A DNA stretch of 64,000 bases from Gigaspora margarita. Lineage: Eukaryota > Glomeromycota > Glomeromycetes > Diversisporales > Gigasporaceae. The position numbers and the translations under genes are program-made. Every line of letters begins with the position of its first letter. The first letter of the stretch is position 1. Below the pieces are notes generated by a model that did no database searches, was not told where the DNA came from, and saw only the letters and a list, made by a program, of their open reading frames with translations. Shown here one piece after another: positions 23,503 to 34,506 of the stretch. Where the stretch lies: NCBI GenBank assembly GCA_009809945.1, contig WTPW01001074.1, positions 70,726-134,725 of the forward strand. The letters are read 5' to 3'.

Positions 23503-24698
23503 CAACTCTTTCTGACGATCCCTCGTACCAAAATTTTCAAGAAGACCGACCTACGAAAACTTTACATTTAACACATAAAATAGTAAATTGGCTCTACCAA
23601 ATAAAGCCTACAGTGAGCAGCACTTGTCGTTTAGAAGTAAAGTTTATAGACTACCTGCTGACAAGCTTAGAGTTTATTACTTACCATTAGTAGACCTCTT
23701 GCTTGGCACTATTGAGCAAAGAAGTAGTGGGCACCAACCTAGAGTTTAGTTTTGAGATGTGTTATTATGCTAAGCGTAACTCCTACCAACTTCTTTCTAT
23801 TTGGTACTTTCTCCGGTCATTTTCTCGTTGCCTTTTGGAATTTTCAAAATTTTGCCAAAAAGTGGGAAATCTGGCTTACCCCCTCCTAAAGATCGGCAGT
23901 GTTTACTTCTTCTGAATTGGGAAAGCACCTACCAAATTGGATCAAGTCACAAGTACGTTTTGGATTCATCTGGAACAAACAATGAATGACACGTGGACAT
24001 GTAGAAACTGAAACGAATTGAAATTTTTTATGATGCATCCCGACACCGGCGTAGTTCGAGCTTTAGTTTTAGTGTGTTACCTTTCTATCACTTCTTCTAT
24101 ATATGTAAATATAGTACTTTGGTAAAGCTATATGCTTTACGCAGTCTATATAATTTTTAAATTAGTTCTTATGAACGATGTCAATTTTATTTTACTTTTC
24201 TTTTTTCTTGTTTTGTCTATTCTCATTTTATATTTGTTTTTTGTTGGATTTCGTGTAGGTTTTGTAGTAGTACCCCTTTTATATTTCCTTTTTTTCTAGA
24301 ATAAAATTTATTCGTATGGGCCTGGAATTAATGTTCCTTGTCCTAGGGGCTAGGTAAGGAGGATTAAGGAAAGGTAGCAATGTTGACAAGCGTCCTTGAA
24401 ATGTTGAGGGAAGAATGAAGATAGGAAGACATTTAAGCTTGTTGCAAAAAGGGGAAGTCCTTTTTGTTTTGGCTTTAAGTAGCTAGATAAAGCTTCCTAC
24501 CCCTGCACAAACTTGGTGTCTGGGTAGTGCCGCAGGTCGCACTTAGGTATCCATGGTATTTAGGTACCATCGAGATGGCTGAGTGATGCTAAACTTAAGT
24601 ATTAATCGAGCGTTATGTAGGTACAATTGTAAATGCAAACAGAGTTAATAAAGTATTAGCGTGGCTGCTTATAGTTGGAAAAAAAAATAAAAAATAAA
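23503..24698 (+). mobile_element. LINE-derived non-autonomous insertion, 1.2 kb
   Basis: It begins CAACTCTTTCTGACGATCCC, like the 5' end of the LINE at 32356 (both read CAA...GATCCCTCG). A shared 5'-region box TTTTGCCAAAAAGTGGGAAA lies near 23853, then the LINE 3' end appears: a GTCGCACTTAGGTA box (about 24535), GATGCTAAACTTAAGTATTA (about 24585) and AATAAAGTATTAGC plus an A-rich tail. The whole coding part of the LINE is missing. Perfect 14-bp duplications show it inserted as a unit, so it is a SINE-like parasite of the LINE or a copy of a deleted element. Confidence 0.8.
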
Positions 24699-24712
24699 AA
24701 ATAAATAACATA
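24699..24712. repeat. Target-site duplication, right copy
   Basis: AAATAAATAACATA, identical to 23489-23502 and directly after the A-rich tail, as expected for target-primed reverse transcription. Confidence 0.9.
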
Positions 24713-25292
24713 TGTGTTATAAATAAAATATAGAGTATATATGCTATAAATATGACATGTTTTATAAATGCCATATATGCGATTTGGCGCGCAGTAGATC
24801 GCCTAACCAATCAAATTACAGATCACATGATTGATCACTTATTGGTTCCGATCTTGTCACTCAGTGGTCGAATTTGGATGGTCTTTAGCTCGTTAGAACC
24901 GTCTCGGCGAGCTGATTCGAATGGTGGTAGTTTCATTCAATTCTGATTACTAGATCAAGAGTTATGCCCGTATTTGTGTATTTTCATAGGTCAACAATAT
25001 CATTACTACAATAACAATAAATTGTAAGTATATTTAATTAATTTTGTATTACTATAAACTAATTATAATAGATTAAACAATATGCTATTTTATTTTTGTA
25101 CAAACTTTTTATCCTATTAGATTTAGAAAAATACCCACGATATTTACTTTTAAATATATCTGTTTTTAAATATAGTATATTCTTACTTTGTAATGAATTT
25201 TGGACTTTCTGTTAATATATAAAATATATGTATTTTTTCTTTTTTCATAGAACATATCATTTTTTACTTCATGTATATGCGTTTTTTATATA

Positions 25293-25677
25293 CAGTTAGA
25301 CCCAGTGATTGGCTTTACTGTGTGCACTATGCACAGTGCACAGAAACAAAAATTTGTGCACATCTTTGTTTAGTAAATGTGCGAATGCTACACAAAAATA
25401 ATTGTCATTTTATAAGTAATATGCACAGTTACAAGCATTTTCTCAGTATTTGCTACAGAAAAGTTTATAAATTGTGAAGTATCTACACAGTAAATTTTAA
25501 TTAAAAAATTAATACTGGTCAAAACCTAAATGCTATCCTTCTAAATGCATATCCTATAAAAGACCTTTCTCAATGCATGTTTTCTCTTAGACTAAACTAA
25601 TATTACATCTATAGATTTTTACCTCTCTAAATACAATACTTCTCTAAATACATTGTTATAGTAGGGAGGCCTTTTTG
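25293..25677. mobile_element. Decayed pogo-like MITE
   Basis: TA then CAGTTAGACCC on the left, and GGAGGCCTTTTTG then TA on the right. The right half has the CTCTCTAAATRCA words also present in the element at 1661-2001. The left part includes an inverted GTGCACTATGCACAGTGCAC patch. Confidence 0.5.
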
Positions 25678-25679
25678 TA

Positions 25680-26001
25680 CTCTTTACTATAACAATGACA
25701 TGGCTATAGGGATCCTTTAGTGGTTTATAGCGGTGTCCAAGAGGCAGGTATAATTTCTTAGTCTGTAAGAAATTATACTCTTCTCTGTAGGTGGTTCATA
25801 ACAGTATTTAGATTTAACAATAGTTTTTTTATCTAATAATAATAAGCAAGAGGGCTATCCTAGACTTCTATTTCTAAGAAATCCCTTTTACAAGATATTT
25901 AATGAACATAAAGAGAAGTGGGATGTCTGAGCTAATTTGACTAAGGGAATGCTGTGTCTTTAAATACATTTTAGAATAAGCATTATAAGCGTTGATTTAC
26001 A
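25680..26001. other. No gene seen
   Basis: AT-rich intergenic DNA. A short inverted pair of TATAATTTCTTA and TAAGAAATTATA lies near 25750-25780. Confidence 0.35.
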
Positions 26002-26013
26002 ATGATAAACATT

Positions 26014-26195
26014 ACAATCATCATGAGCAATATAAGCAATATAAGCAGTATAATCATTATAAGCAATATAAGTAGTATAAGCGTTATTAGCAGTATAAGC
26101 ATTATAAGTAGTATAAGCGTTATAAGTAGTATAAGCAGTATAAGCATTATAAGCATTATAAGCGGTATAAGCGATATAAGCTATATGAACTATTC
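26014..26195. repeat. 9-bp minisatellite (NNTATAAGC)n
   Basis: About 19 tandem copies of a 9-bp unit, mostly CA, GC or TA steps followed by TATAAGC. The period is a multiple of three, so it gives an open frame coding Ile-Ser-Ser repeats. That frame looks like a by-product rather than a gene. Confidence 0.85.
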
Positions 26196-26594
26196 TAAAT
26201 ATCTAACTTCTCAAATAATAATAACAATATGTGAAATACTAAAGATAATAATAAAATAAAGATAATAATAAATATTCTAATAAAATAATATTAACTACTC
26301 GTTCTATAACAATATGTTTTAAATTTTTATATATTGTTCTGTTACATTGCATTTAGGAAAGTCAAATTTTATTTAGTTTTTTTTATTTTATTAAAAAAGC
26401 ATTCTGTGGGTTTTAGTCCAACTTAATTTTTTTAATTCATTATATTTCTTTCTAGCATTCATGGGTTTCTTCTTATCTATTTTCTTTTTAATCATGTCCT
26501 GCTTGGCTATTGAATTTTATTGAATATTATATAATATTTGTTACATAAATGGGTATACAACTAGCTACACATGCACTTTTGGTGACTAATTTAA

Positions 26595-26877
26595 GGGTCA
26601 TCTAAAGCAGAGCCAAATCACATAACAATTGGCTAATCAAATTATCGAATTTTGATGAACTTTGGTAAAGCAAACAAAAAAGAGAAGCGAAAACATTAAA
26701 AAATACAAAAAATGATAGCCTAAACCTACCTTGGTGTTTTAATTAAAAATATTAAAAAGGCAATATTGCTTATATATTATAATATAAAATCTCTTTAACC
26801 CAAACTAAAGTTAATCCTAATACTAAAGTTAATTTAATATAATATATTATAAGAATCTACTCCACTTTAGATATCCC
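26595..26877. mobile_element. MULE-like MITE with 9-bp duplication
   Basis: The left end GGGTCATCTAAAGCAGAG pairs with CTCCACTTTAGATATCCC on the right. The flanks CTAATTTAA at 26586-26594 and 26878-26886 are identical, a 9-bp duplication as made by Mutator-like elements. At 283 bp it has no transposase. A relative lies at about 53311-53585. Confidence 0.7.
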
Positions 26878-26917
26878 CTAATTTAAGTAGTCTGTCTGCA
26901 TGTTTAATACTAGCTGC

Positions 26918-27203
26918 TAGGGTTCCTCAAATTCAAATCAAATCAAAAATTGGTCCAATTTGAATTTGATCAAATCAAATTGACCCTGTTTTGAATTTGA
27001 TTTAATTCAAATATTCAAATTTGAATTTGATTTGAATTTGAATTTTTAATAGTAATTTTCAAATCAAATCAAATATTTGTCAAATCAAATCAAATTTGAC
27101 CATATTTGAATTTGATCAAATTAAATATAGTCAAATTTGAATTTGAATTTGATCAAATATTTGATTCAAATATTTGAATATCAAATCAAATTGCAGAACC
27201 TTA
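26918..27203. mobile_element. hAT-like MITE of TTTGAAT words
   Basis: The left end is TAGGGTTCC and the right end GGTTCTGCAATTTG read on the minus strand (TIR slightly decayed). An exact 8-bp duplication CTAGCTGC flanks it (26910-26917, 27204-27211). The interior is built nearly only from ATTTGAATTTGA/TCAAATTCAAAT words and folds on itself. Copies in the opposite direction are at 42956-43540 and 44473-44758. Confidence 0.8.
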
Positions 27204-27211
27204 CTAGCTGC

Positions 27212-27757
27212 TATATCTGCAATCTAACATGGGAATTACTTATTTAAACCCTCTTGTCCATACTTTGACTACTACTTTTTACACATTTTTTTTTCAAATA
27301 TTTGGTATTAGCAGGCTTATTATAAATAACTTATATAGGCTTAAAACTACTTTATTCTACAGAAAACTCTGCTTATAATAGTTCATAATCTACTCATGTA
27401 TCTATATGGTCTTTAGTAACTTGTACTATGGCTTAACAAATACTTGTAGCTATGAATTACCCTTAAACTACTACTATTACCTACTTCTTCCCTTATAAAG
27501 TCCATTTGATTTTAGCAATAACCTCTTTTAGTAGCACTGTTAAAGATCTTCTTTTACCTCTTTTCTTAGAACAGGATCCTAAAAAATATATGTAATACTG
27601 AGATCCAGTTTTGTATAAACTTATTATATAATTTTTTAATATGTTATATATTTAAATTTGTATAACCAATAGGTAATTTTTCAAAAAGTTAGATGCTTAT
27701 TCATATAACAAAGATATCTTTATAACAAGTTAGATTTTATTTTGTATAATGATACTA
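27212..27757. other. No gene seen
   Basis: AT-rich sequence; nothing supported. Confidence 0.35.
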
Positions 27758-27759
27758 TA

Positions 27760-28281
27760 CTGTATGTTTCCAAAAATAAGCTACATGTTACCCTCTTGTT
27801 TAAATCCAAAAATGTAAAAATACCTTTGATTCAAAATAAGCTACCCCCTTAATCAATAATAGTCGCTATATAGTAAAGTCCAAAGTTTACTATCCAAATA
27901 ATTAAAGTCGCTTAAATAAACTTGTCCAAAAGATCAAAATACACATACCCTAAAAATTTTATTAAAATCTGAGAACTTTTTATTATTTGACTTTTAATTT
28001 TTATGTTCAACAGTAAAATTAAAATTTTATTACAAAAATATATTTGTTGAACTTAAAAATTAAAAGTTTAATAATAAAAGGTGCTTCAATATTAAGAAAA
28101 TGTTAGTATATATGTATTTTTATCTTCTGAATAAGTTTACTTAAGCGATAATAGTCGATTTATATAGTAGAATTTAGACTTTACTATGTAACGACTATTT
28201 GCGATTGACCAAAAATCTACCCAAGATTTTTTGTGTCCAGAAATTATCCAAAAAAGGTAGCTTATTTTTGGAAATATATGG
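27760..28281. mobile_element. TA-flanked MITE, family B
   Basis: Ends CTGTATGTTTCCAAAAATAA and TTATTTTTGGAAATATATGG form an inverted pair flanked by TA (27758-27759, 28282-28283). The body is a long palindrome with TTTGACTTTTAATTTTTATG (about 27990). The TA duplication suggests a Tc1/mariner-type origin. Confidence 0.75.
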
Positions 28282-28399
28282 TATGTATATTGCTTTTTTA
28301 TTTTTTTTATTTATTTATTTATTTATTTGATTTTTTTTCTACAAAAAACTTGTCTGCACAAGATTATATGTATGAGAATTTTTTTTAAAAAATATCTGT

Positions 28400-28856
28400 G
28401 CAAAAAGCTTATTAGTGATCGCAAATAATTACTATATAACAAAGTCCAAAGTTTACTATATAAATCGATTATATGCACTTAAGTAAATATGTGCATAATA
28501 TAAAAATGCATATTCTTCAAAATTTTCATACAAATCAGAGAACTTCTTATTATTTAACTTGTAATTTTTACATTTATCGTATATATTTTTTAAAAAATTT
28601 TTAATTTTTTGATGAACATAAAAATTAAAACTCAAATAATAAAAAGTTTTCCAATTTGTATAAAAATTTTATAACATATATATTTTGATCTTCCAAACAA
28701 GTTTACTTAAGTGATTATACCCAATTTCATAGTAAAATTTGGACTTTCTATGCAGTAACTATTATCAATCAGAGGTAGCTTATTTTTGAATAAAACAAGT
28801 TTTTAGATTTTTTGGTTAAACAAAAGGGTAGTTTATTTTCAGAATAGGAATATATG
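28400..28856. mobile_element. TA-flanked MITE, family B, 5' end lost
   Basis: It shares the family B body (TCCAAAGTTTACTATATAAA, TTTACTTAAGTGATTATA) and keeps the right end GGAATATATGG followed by TA. The left end is replaced by T-rich simple sequence (TTTATTTATTTATTTA). Confidence 0.6.
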
Positions 28857-28859
28857 GTA

Positions 28860-30470
28860 TATAAACTCAGATCTGAAATTGTATAATTTATAGTAAAATT
28901 TGAACTTATATGATAATTTTGTATAAAGCTTTTAATAAAATTAAGTATATAAAGTTATATTAAAATTTTGAGTCTGGATCTGAGTTATATATATATTCTT
29001 CAGAATCCTTTTAGAACTTACCAAATAGGTTTTTTTTTCTTTAGTTTCTTGGATTTGTCTGTGTAATATTATACAAATGCATCTAAAAGCTTCTATTCTA
29101 GATTGTAGCATTAGTCTATTTTAATAATTTAGATTTCATGAAGAGGATAGGTTTTAACATGTGTTATAAGTTTCTTGTATTTATTAAATTTCAATTTTTT
29201 TTAAATCTTAAGAATATATATAGCTGTGAATTATAAAATCTTAATGATCTATTAATAGACCCATAGTTAAACATAATTTGGGTTAAAAGCAAAGAAGAGA
29301 AATAATAAAAATTATTTAAAACTTTTAATGTAATATAATATTAAAATTTTGGGCAAAATTAAGTATAATTTAAAGCAGGCAATATAAATTTGGTAAACTA
29401 AGTAATTAGATAGTTTTGGTGAATTATTTGTTATTGATTATATTATCTATATTGTGTTGTTAACTACCTCTTTCCTAGCTTCTTCTACTTTGGAAAGATC
29501 TCTTCTTTGGATTCCTCTTTGACCAAAGAACCCTCAATTACCAAGCAAAACCCAAGAATTATTAGCTGAAAAACTACATTTAGTTTGACAAAACAAGCAT
29601 TAATTAGTGTAAATTGATATTTAATATTCACTCTAATTAGTTGGTCAGTATAAATTCTGTTCCTGTTTAGAAGTAGGATATCCAGAAATATGCAAAAGCA
29701 TAATATATATATAAATTACCAAACTTTTGTATTATATATGCTTTATATAGTTAAAAAAAATAGGTATCCCTTAAAGGTTTTGCAAACTAATTTGTCTGCA
29801 ATTTTAAAATTTTTTAAGGTTTTTTTAAATCAACCAATAAATAAATAATTTAGAAATTTTCTATTTTATATTTTTTGAAATATATTTTATTAACTTTATT
29901 ATAAAATTTTTTAAAATTATTAAATAATATATATTTAATTAAAGTTTAAAGTTTGTATAACTTTAGAGTTTACTATTAAAATTTTTTATATTTTCTAGAA
30001 TTTTATATATTTCTGAAGCTAAAAAAGTTTTGCTCTTAAGATAAGTACTAATTTTTACAAGTAAATTATAAAATTTATAATAATAGAAATTGTAATCCTT
30101 TATATAATCTATAAAGTTGTATTAAGAACAATAGATCTAAATTAATATTTAAAGAGTTCACCAAAAAGTTTTAAAATATTTTTTTAATTAAAAAATTTTT
30201 TTGAAATTTTTATATTTTGGGCTTATAAGCAACTGCAATTTATTTTCTTATTATTTAATACAAATATAGCAAAAATTTAATCTTTATTTTTAAATATTAT
30301 TGTATAAAATTTTTTATTAATAAATATTTTAAATATTTAAAAAACTAAATCAAAGAAATATTTACAGAAAAAATTGTGGCAAATTTGCCTGTAGTTGCTT
30401 ATGATTTAAGAGATAAAATGCACATAGATAAGATATAATTGCATATAAGATATGCTTGATAGTAAAATTT
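28860..30470. other. Gene-free AT desert
   Basis: Extremely AT-rich sequence with no frame above about 50 residues that looks coding, and no clear repeat ends. Confidence 0.4.
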
Positions 30471-30473
30471 TAA

Positions 30474-30599
30474 AAAGTTCTAATACAAAAAGTCTAAAAT
30501 ATTTCAAAGATTTGTTTAATTAATAAAATCTTTATAAAGTTCTAATACAAAAAGTCTAAAATATTCCTAAGATTTTGTTTAATTAATAAAATCTTTATA
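30474..30599. repeat. 63-bp tandem duplication
   Basis: Two adjacent copies of a unit starting AAAGTTCTAATACAAAAAGT and ending AATAAAATCTTTATA, differing by two or three bases. Confidence 0.75.
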
Positions 30600-30623
30600 T
30601 TCACTTGATAATATAAGAGTAGG

Positions 30624-30920
30624 AGGACCCCAGACATCTAGTATAGAGGTCACACTTGAAATTTTTTAGCAAAAATGCCTAAAATTTGAGAAGCAAAAAA
30701 CCAGTTTTTGGCAATTATTTTGGCATCTAGTAGTCCACTTTGAATGAACTTTTTTTTAAAATGAAGCTCTTAGTGAGGCGCATCTAATAAAAAAAAGTTT
30801 ATTCAATTCTAATCACTGGATTAGGAGTTATTAAAGTAAATATATTTGTTATTTTTAGCAAATTAGGTCAAAATTGATCAAAATCCAGTTATGACCTATA
30901 TGAGAGATGCCCGGGGTCCT
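30624..30920. mobile_element. hAT-like MITE, family C
   Basis: A 297-bp element with inverted ends AGGACCCCAGACATCTAGTA and the near complement ending AGATGCCCGGGGTCCT. An exact 8-bp duplication AGAGTAGG flanks it (30616-30623, 30921-30928). A second copy in reverse orientation is at 55371-55666. The 8-bp duplication points to hAT. There is no coding. Confidence 0.85.
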
Positions 30921-30928
30921 AGAGTAGG

Positions 30929-31295
30929 AATTCTATAGCTTGATGAATTTCATATAAATAAACATTTCAGGTTTTAAAAATTAACAATTACAATTAGGGC
31001 TTTTAAAACTAATAATTTTTTAATAAAATTATTAAATTTTTATTTTGCTTGTATAATAGACTAAAAATTCTAACTATTTATAAATTTACTAAAAAATTAT
31101 TATTTTGAATTATAAACTTTTTTTATTCTGAAGGTATAATAATATAAAAACCTACTTTAACTTAAAGTTTAATTCATATACAAGATTTACAATTTTAAGC
31201 ATATCATAGTATATATTTTATTTTTCATTTTTTATATAAGGTAAGAGTACCTATTTTTGAGGATTATTCTATTTCTATATAATATTTTGTGTAAT
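30929..31295. other. No gene seen
   Basis: AT-rich; nothing supported. Confidence 0.35.
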
Positions 31296-31299
31296 AACT

Positions 31300-31705
31300 T
31301 ATAATTTATAATCTGATTTGGATAATTTTGGTATTATTCAAATTGTCTCACTGAGATAATTCTAATAGTACCAAATTAGCCAAATTATATCACAATATAA
31401 GATATATTTTTTATTATATATTTTTATAGAATTGTGTATCTCATGTTTCTGTAATTCAATTTGGATAGTTTTAGTATTATTTGAATTGTCTCACTGAGAC
31501 AAATATAATGGCACTAAAATTATCAAATTGGATTATATAATCCAGAGATATAAGGCATTTTCTGTGATTATATCTATTTTTGTAGATTGTGTATAACATG
31601 TCTTTGTAATCCAATTTGAATAATTTTGGTATCATTCAAATCATCTTAGTAAGATAATTCAGTAGTACCAAAATTATCCAAATTGAATTACAGAGCTCAA
31701 GATAT
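31300..31705. repeat. Three tandem hairpin units, about 150-bp period
   Basis: Each unit has AATYNAATTTGGATAATTTT, a turn TCTCACTGAGA (or TCTTAGTAAGA) and the return arm ACCAAAATTATCCAAATTG. Hairpin centres lie near 31350, 31498 and 31652. The links between units contain TGTATMWCATGTYTNTGTAAT. It may be a foldback element amplified in tandem. Confidence 0.65.
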
Positions 31706-31805
31706 ATGGTCATAGAAATAAAATTAATTTATTATATATACCTTATATTTAAGTGGCCAAGTTTATTAATAAAATATTGTTCAGCCTCGTAAAAATTTTA
31801 TATTA

Positions 31806-31994
31806 CTATATTCCTCTGAAAATAAGCACCCCAAAATAAGCACCCTCTACAATTAATATATACTCAAAAATGAGCACCTCTTATATAATAGATATAAGCA
31901 ACTAAATATTAAATCCTTCAAATTATTAGTTGGTTATACTTGAAAATAAGCACTTTTATAGTAGAAAAAGGGTGCTTATTTTCAAAAAATATAG
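31806..31994. mobile_element. Short family B MITE
   Basis: Ends CTATATTCCTCTGAAAATAA and TTATTTTCAAAAAATATAG are inverted, with TA before the left end. At 189 bp it is a deleted version of the AAAATAAGC-ended family. Confidence 0.6.
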
Positions 31995-32224
31995 TCTATA
32001 TAATTTAATATAATAAACATATTACTTAGTAAACTTTGTTTTAATTTATTTAATAAAAAATTATATCTATTATATATTTATAGAAATAGAACAGTAGTCT
32101 CTAAAATTTATATAAATTATACAGATTTTTAACTTTGTTTTTAAAAGTTTTTTTATATATAAAAATATAAAAAAATTATAATTTGGTGCACTCTGCACTA
32201 TGTGCACCCCTATAGTAGCAAATA

Positions 32225-32355
32225 TAAATAATAATTAGCATTAGTATAGTTAGAGTTAGAGTTAGAATTAGGGTTAGAAGATTAAAAGATTAGAGGGTAG
32301 AGTTAGAATTAAGGTTAAAAGATTAGAAGATTAGAGGGTAGAGTTAGTATTAAAT
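32225..32355. repeat. Degenerate TTAGGG/TTAGAG repeats
   Basis: A run of TTAGAG, TTAGGG and TTAGAATTA words, including a 52-bp duplicated unit (AGATTAGAGGGTAGAGTTAG). It resembles decayed telomere-type repeat but is interstitial. The LINE at 32356 inserted into it. Confidence 0.55.
32341..32355. repeat. LINE target-site duplication, left
   Basis: GAGTTAGTATTAAAT, exactly repeated at 40561-40575. Confidence 0.9.
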
Positions 32356-32638
32356 CAAAAAAATCAAAAAACTCTCACTTGCAGATCCCTCGACCAGAAA
32401 TTCCAGAAAGCAAAATGCAAGAAAAAGAGTGAAGTTTACAAGATAACAATACTTGGACCATAAGTAAAAAAGAAAGGCTCAAGAAGTTGCACTAGTACTC
32501 TATAGGAAACAAAAAGGACTGTCTCGTTAGTGAGTAATGGCAAGAGAACTCAAAGTCGCAAAAAAAATTTGCAAAAAAGTGGGGAATCCTGCTACCCCAT
32601 TCTTGTAGATCTGTTTGGTTACACAGAAATGAGAATAG

Positions 32639-34495
32639 AGCAAACAACAAACACATGCGATAAGTCATTAGTAAGCATGATATTAAAGGCACGAAGTTTA
32701 GAAAGTTCTAGAATAACCGAACAACACAATAGAGATACAGGTACCATTATGATAAAACCCAAATATAAAGTAGTACTGGGCTACTTACTTGACAAAGTGT
32801 TACAAAGGTCCAGTGACTACCTGGGACAATTAGAAAATACAGAACTAATTGAGGCTTTAGAAAATACAAAAATTGAACAAATCAGAGCTAACAAATACAC
32901 AGCCTTACTATTTGCAGCAGATGCAGAAGAAATTGCTGCAGCTAGAATCTTAGGAGAAGTTATAAAAGAAATTGAGAAAGAAGCAGGCTTGCAGAGTTTA
33001 GATACAAGCCAAAAAGAAATATCTCACAGCAGGAACTAGCTGAAGCAAATGCGAACAATGTAAAGGAAAAGAAAATATACAAAGTATGCTAAACAACGTG
33101 AGAAAAGCAGAGCAAAGAGGAAGTGAAGCTCAAGAAGTAAAGAAAAGAAAAGCAACAGCCAAAGCTGTGAATGAAACAAAAAAAGTGTCATTAATGAAGA
33201 AAGATAGTCTAGACATAGAAAGGAAAATAGAGAGCCAATAGCGGAAAGTAAGTGAAGAAAAAACAAAGCTATTAGGAGAAGAAATGAAGGTACACAGTCC
33301 AATCCAAGAAGAGAAATAGGAAAGTAATGAAGCAGAAGACGGAAATACTAGAGACTAGGAGCAGCCAATAGAAATAAGAGGAACACTGCTAGAACAAAGT
33401 GCATGGCACTACGCAACAGACCATGTTTTGACCAAGTGCTAGCGATTGTGAGAATCCCAGTATGTAAAGTTCCGAGTAAAACAAGAGATGAAAGAATTAA
33501 AATAGTCAAATAGGTATTACGAGATAGTAGATATATTACAAAAATAGACGAAGTGTTTGCAAAAGGTAATGCATGGGTAGAAATTATCTTTGACTGCAAA
33601 ATAGGTCAGAAAGAAGCTATAGACCACACAAACAAAAAAGATAAAGGCTGGTTCAAGATAATTTCAGATGAGATATTAAAGGTAAAAGAGAAGGAGAATA
33701 GCAAAAAGGTCTGCAGAAGGAACCAAAAAGGTTAACCAACCCAAAGAAGACCAAAACACCAAAATACTAAATGGAAAGAAAAAAGAAAAGCGAATAACTA
33801 TATTTACAATATAGGACCTTTCTGAAAGAATAAGTAAACAAGAAGTAGAAAATTTGAGCAGAAAAATTGGTACCGTGAAAAGTATTCAAATTAAGTGTAC
33901 AGAAACAGAGCACTAGCGGTAGTAAAAATAAAAGAGAATATTGTAGAAGAGCTTATTCTATGAGTGGTGCCCATAGAGAATAGTAAACTTGCCAGAGTGT
34001 TAGCTGGAAAGGAAGACCACAAAAAGAGATATGCAAGGTACCAGCATGTAACAAAGTTATATGGAATCCCAGAAGGAGCCTCAGAGACATTGCTACTTAG
34101 CAGCTTAAGACAGAAAGGAGCGAAAGCAGTATACATACTATGCAGAAGAAGTAGTAGTATGAAATAAAGTGCAGTTGTCACATTCAAAGACCAGTCAGAT
34201 TTAGAAAGCGCAACAACAAAATCTATAAGATACAACAATTGGACCCTCATTTGGTCATACAAAGAAAAGAAAAGAGAGATAGGGTACAAGAAGAACCTTA
34301 GCAAAGAAGAAGAGATGAAGTTAGCTGAGGTTGAAGAAGTAAGAACAGAGGAAACAGTAGGAAAAAAGAAGACAGAGGTTTTGACAAAAAAAAAAAGTAG
34401 TAGCAGAGAAAACTACAAAAAACCAGGCAAGAAACAGTATGAGGAACAGAAGGTTCAAAAAAGACTAGACAGTCACCAAGAAACCTACTGAAAAT
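32639..34495 (+). pseudogene. LINE ORF1 (RNA-binding protein), broken
   Basis: Frames continue from MRIEQTTNTCDKSLVS (32639) through a charged coiled coil (about 33000-33300), a segment with NAWVEIIFDCKIGQ (about 33565) and an RRM-like domain at about 33980-34260, with VTKLYGIPEGASETLLLSSL as its first half and AVVTFKDQSDLESA as its second. It ends in a Lys/Glu-rich tail. ORF1 proteins of this type bind LINE RNA and act as nucleic-acid chaperones. At least four frame changes and stops near 33240, 33320, 33510 and 34165 break it. Confidence 0.65.
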
Positions 34496-34506
34496 AATAG
34501 AAAGGC

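Larger units (their letters stand above)
23088..24996. mobile_element. Solo-LTR-like repeat, copy 2 (occupied)
   Basis: The same repeat as 17324-18012, starting TGTTATCC and ending GGTCAACA, split into 23088-23502 and 24699-24996 by a LINE-derived insertion. Without the insertion and one duplication it is about 700 bp, close to copy 1. Differences between copies are scattered substitutions. Confidence 0.65.

Noticed and set aside
26002..26259. An Ile/Ser repeat protein of 85 residues
   Set aside because: It is the translation of the 9-bp minisatellite; no start context, intron or conserved part.
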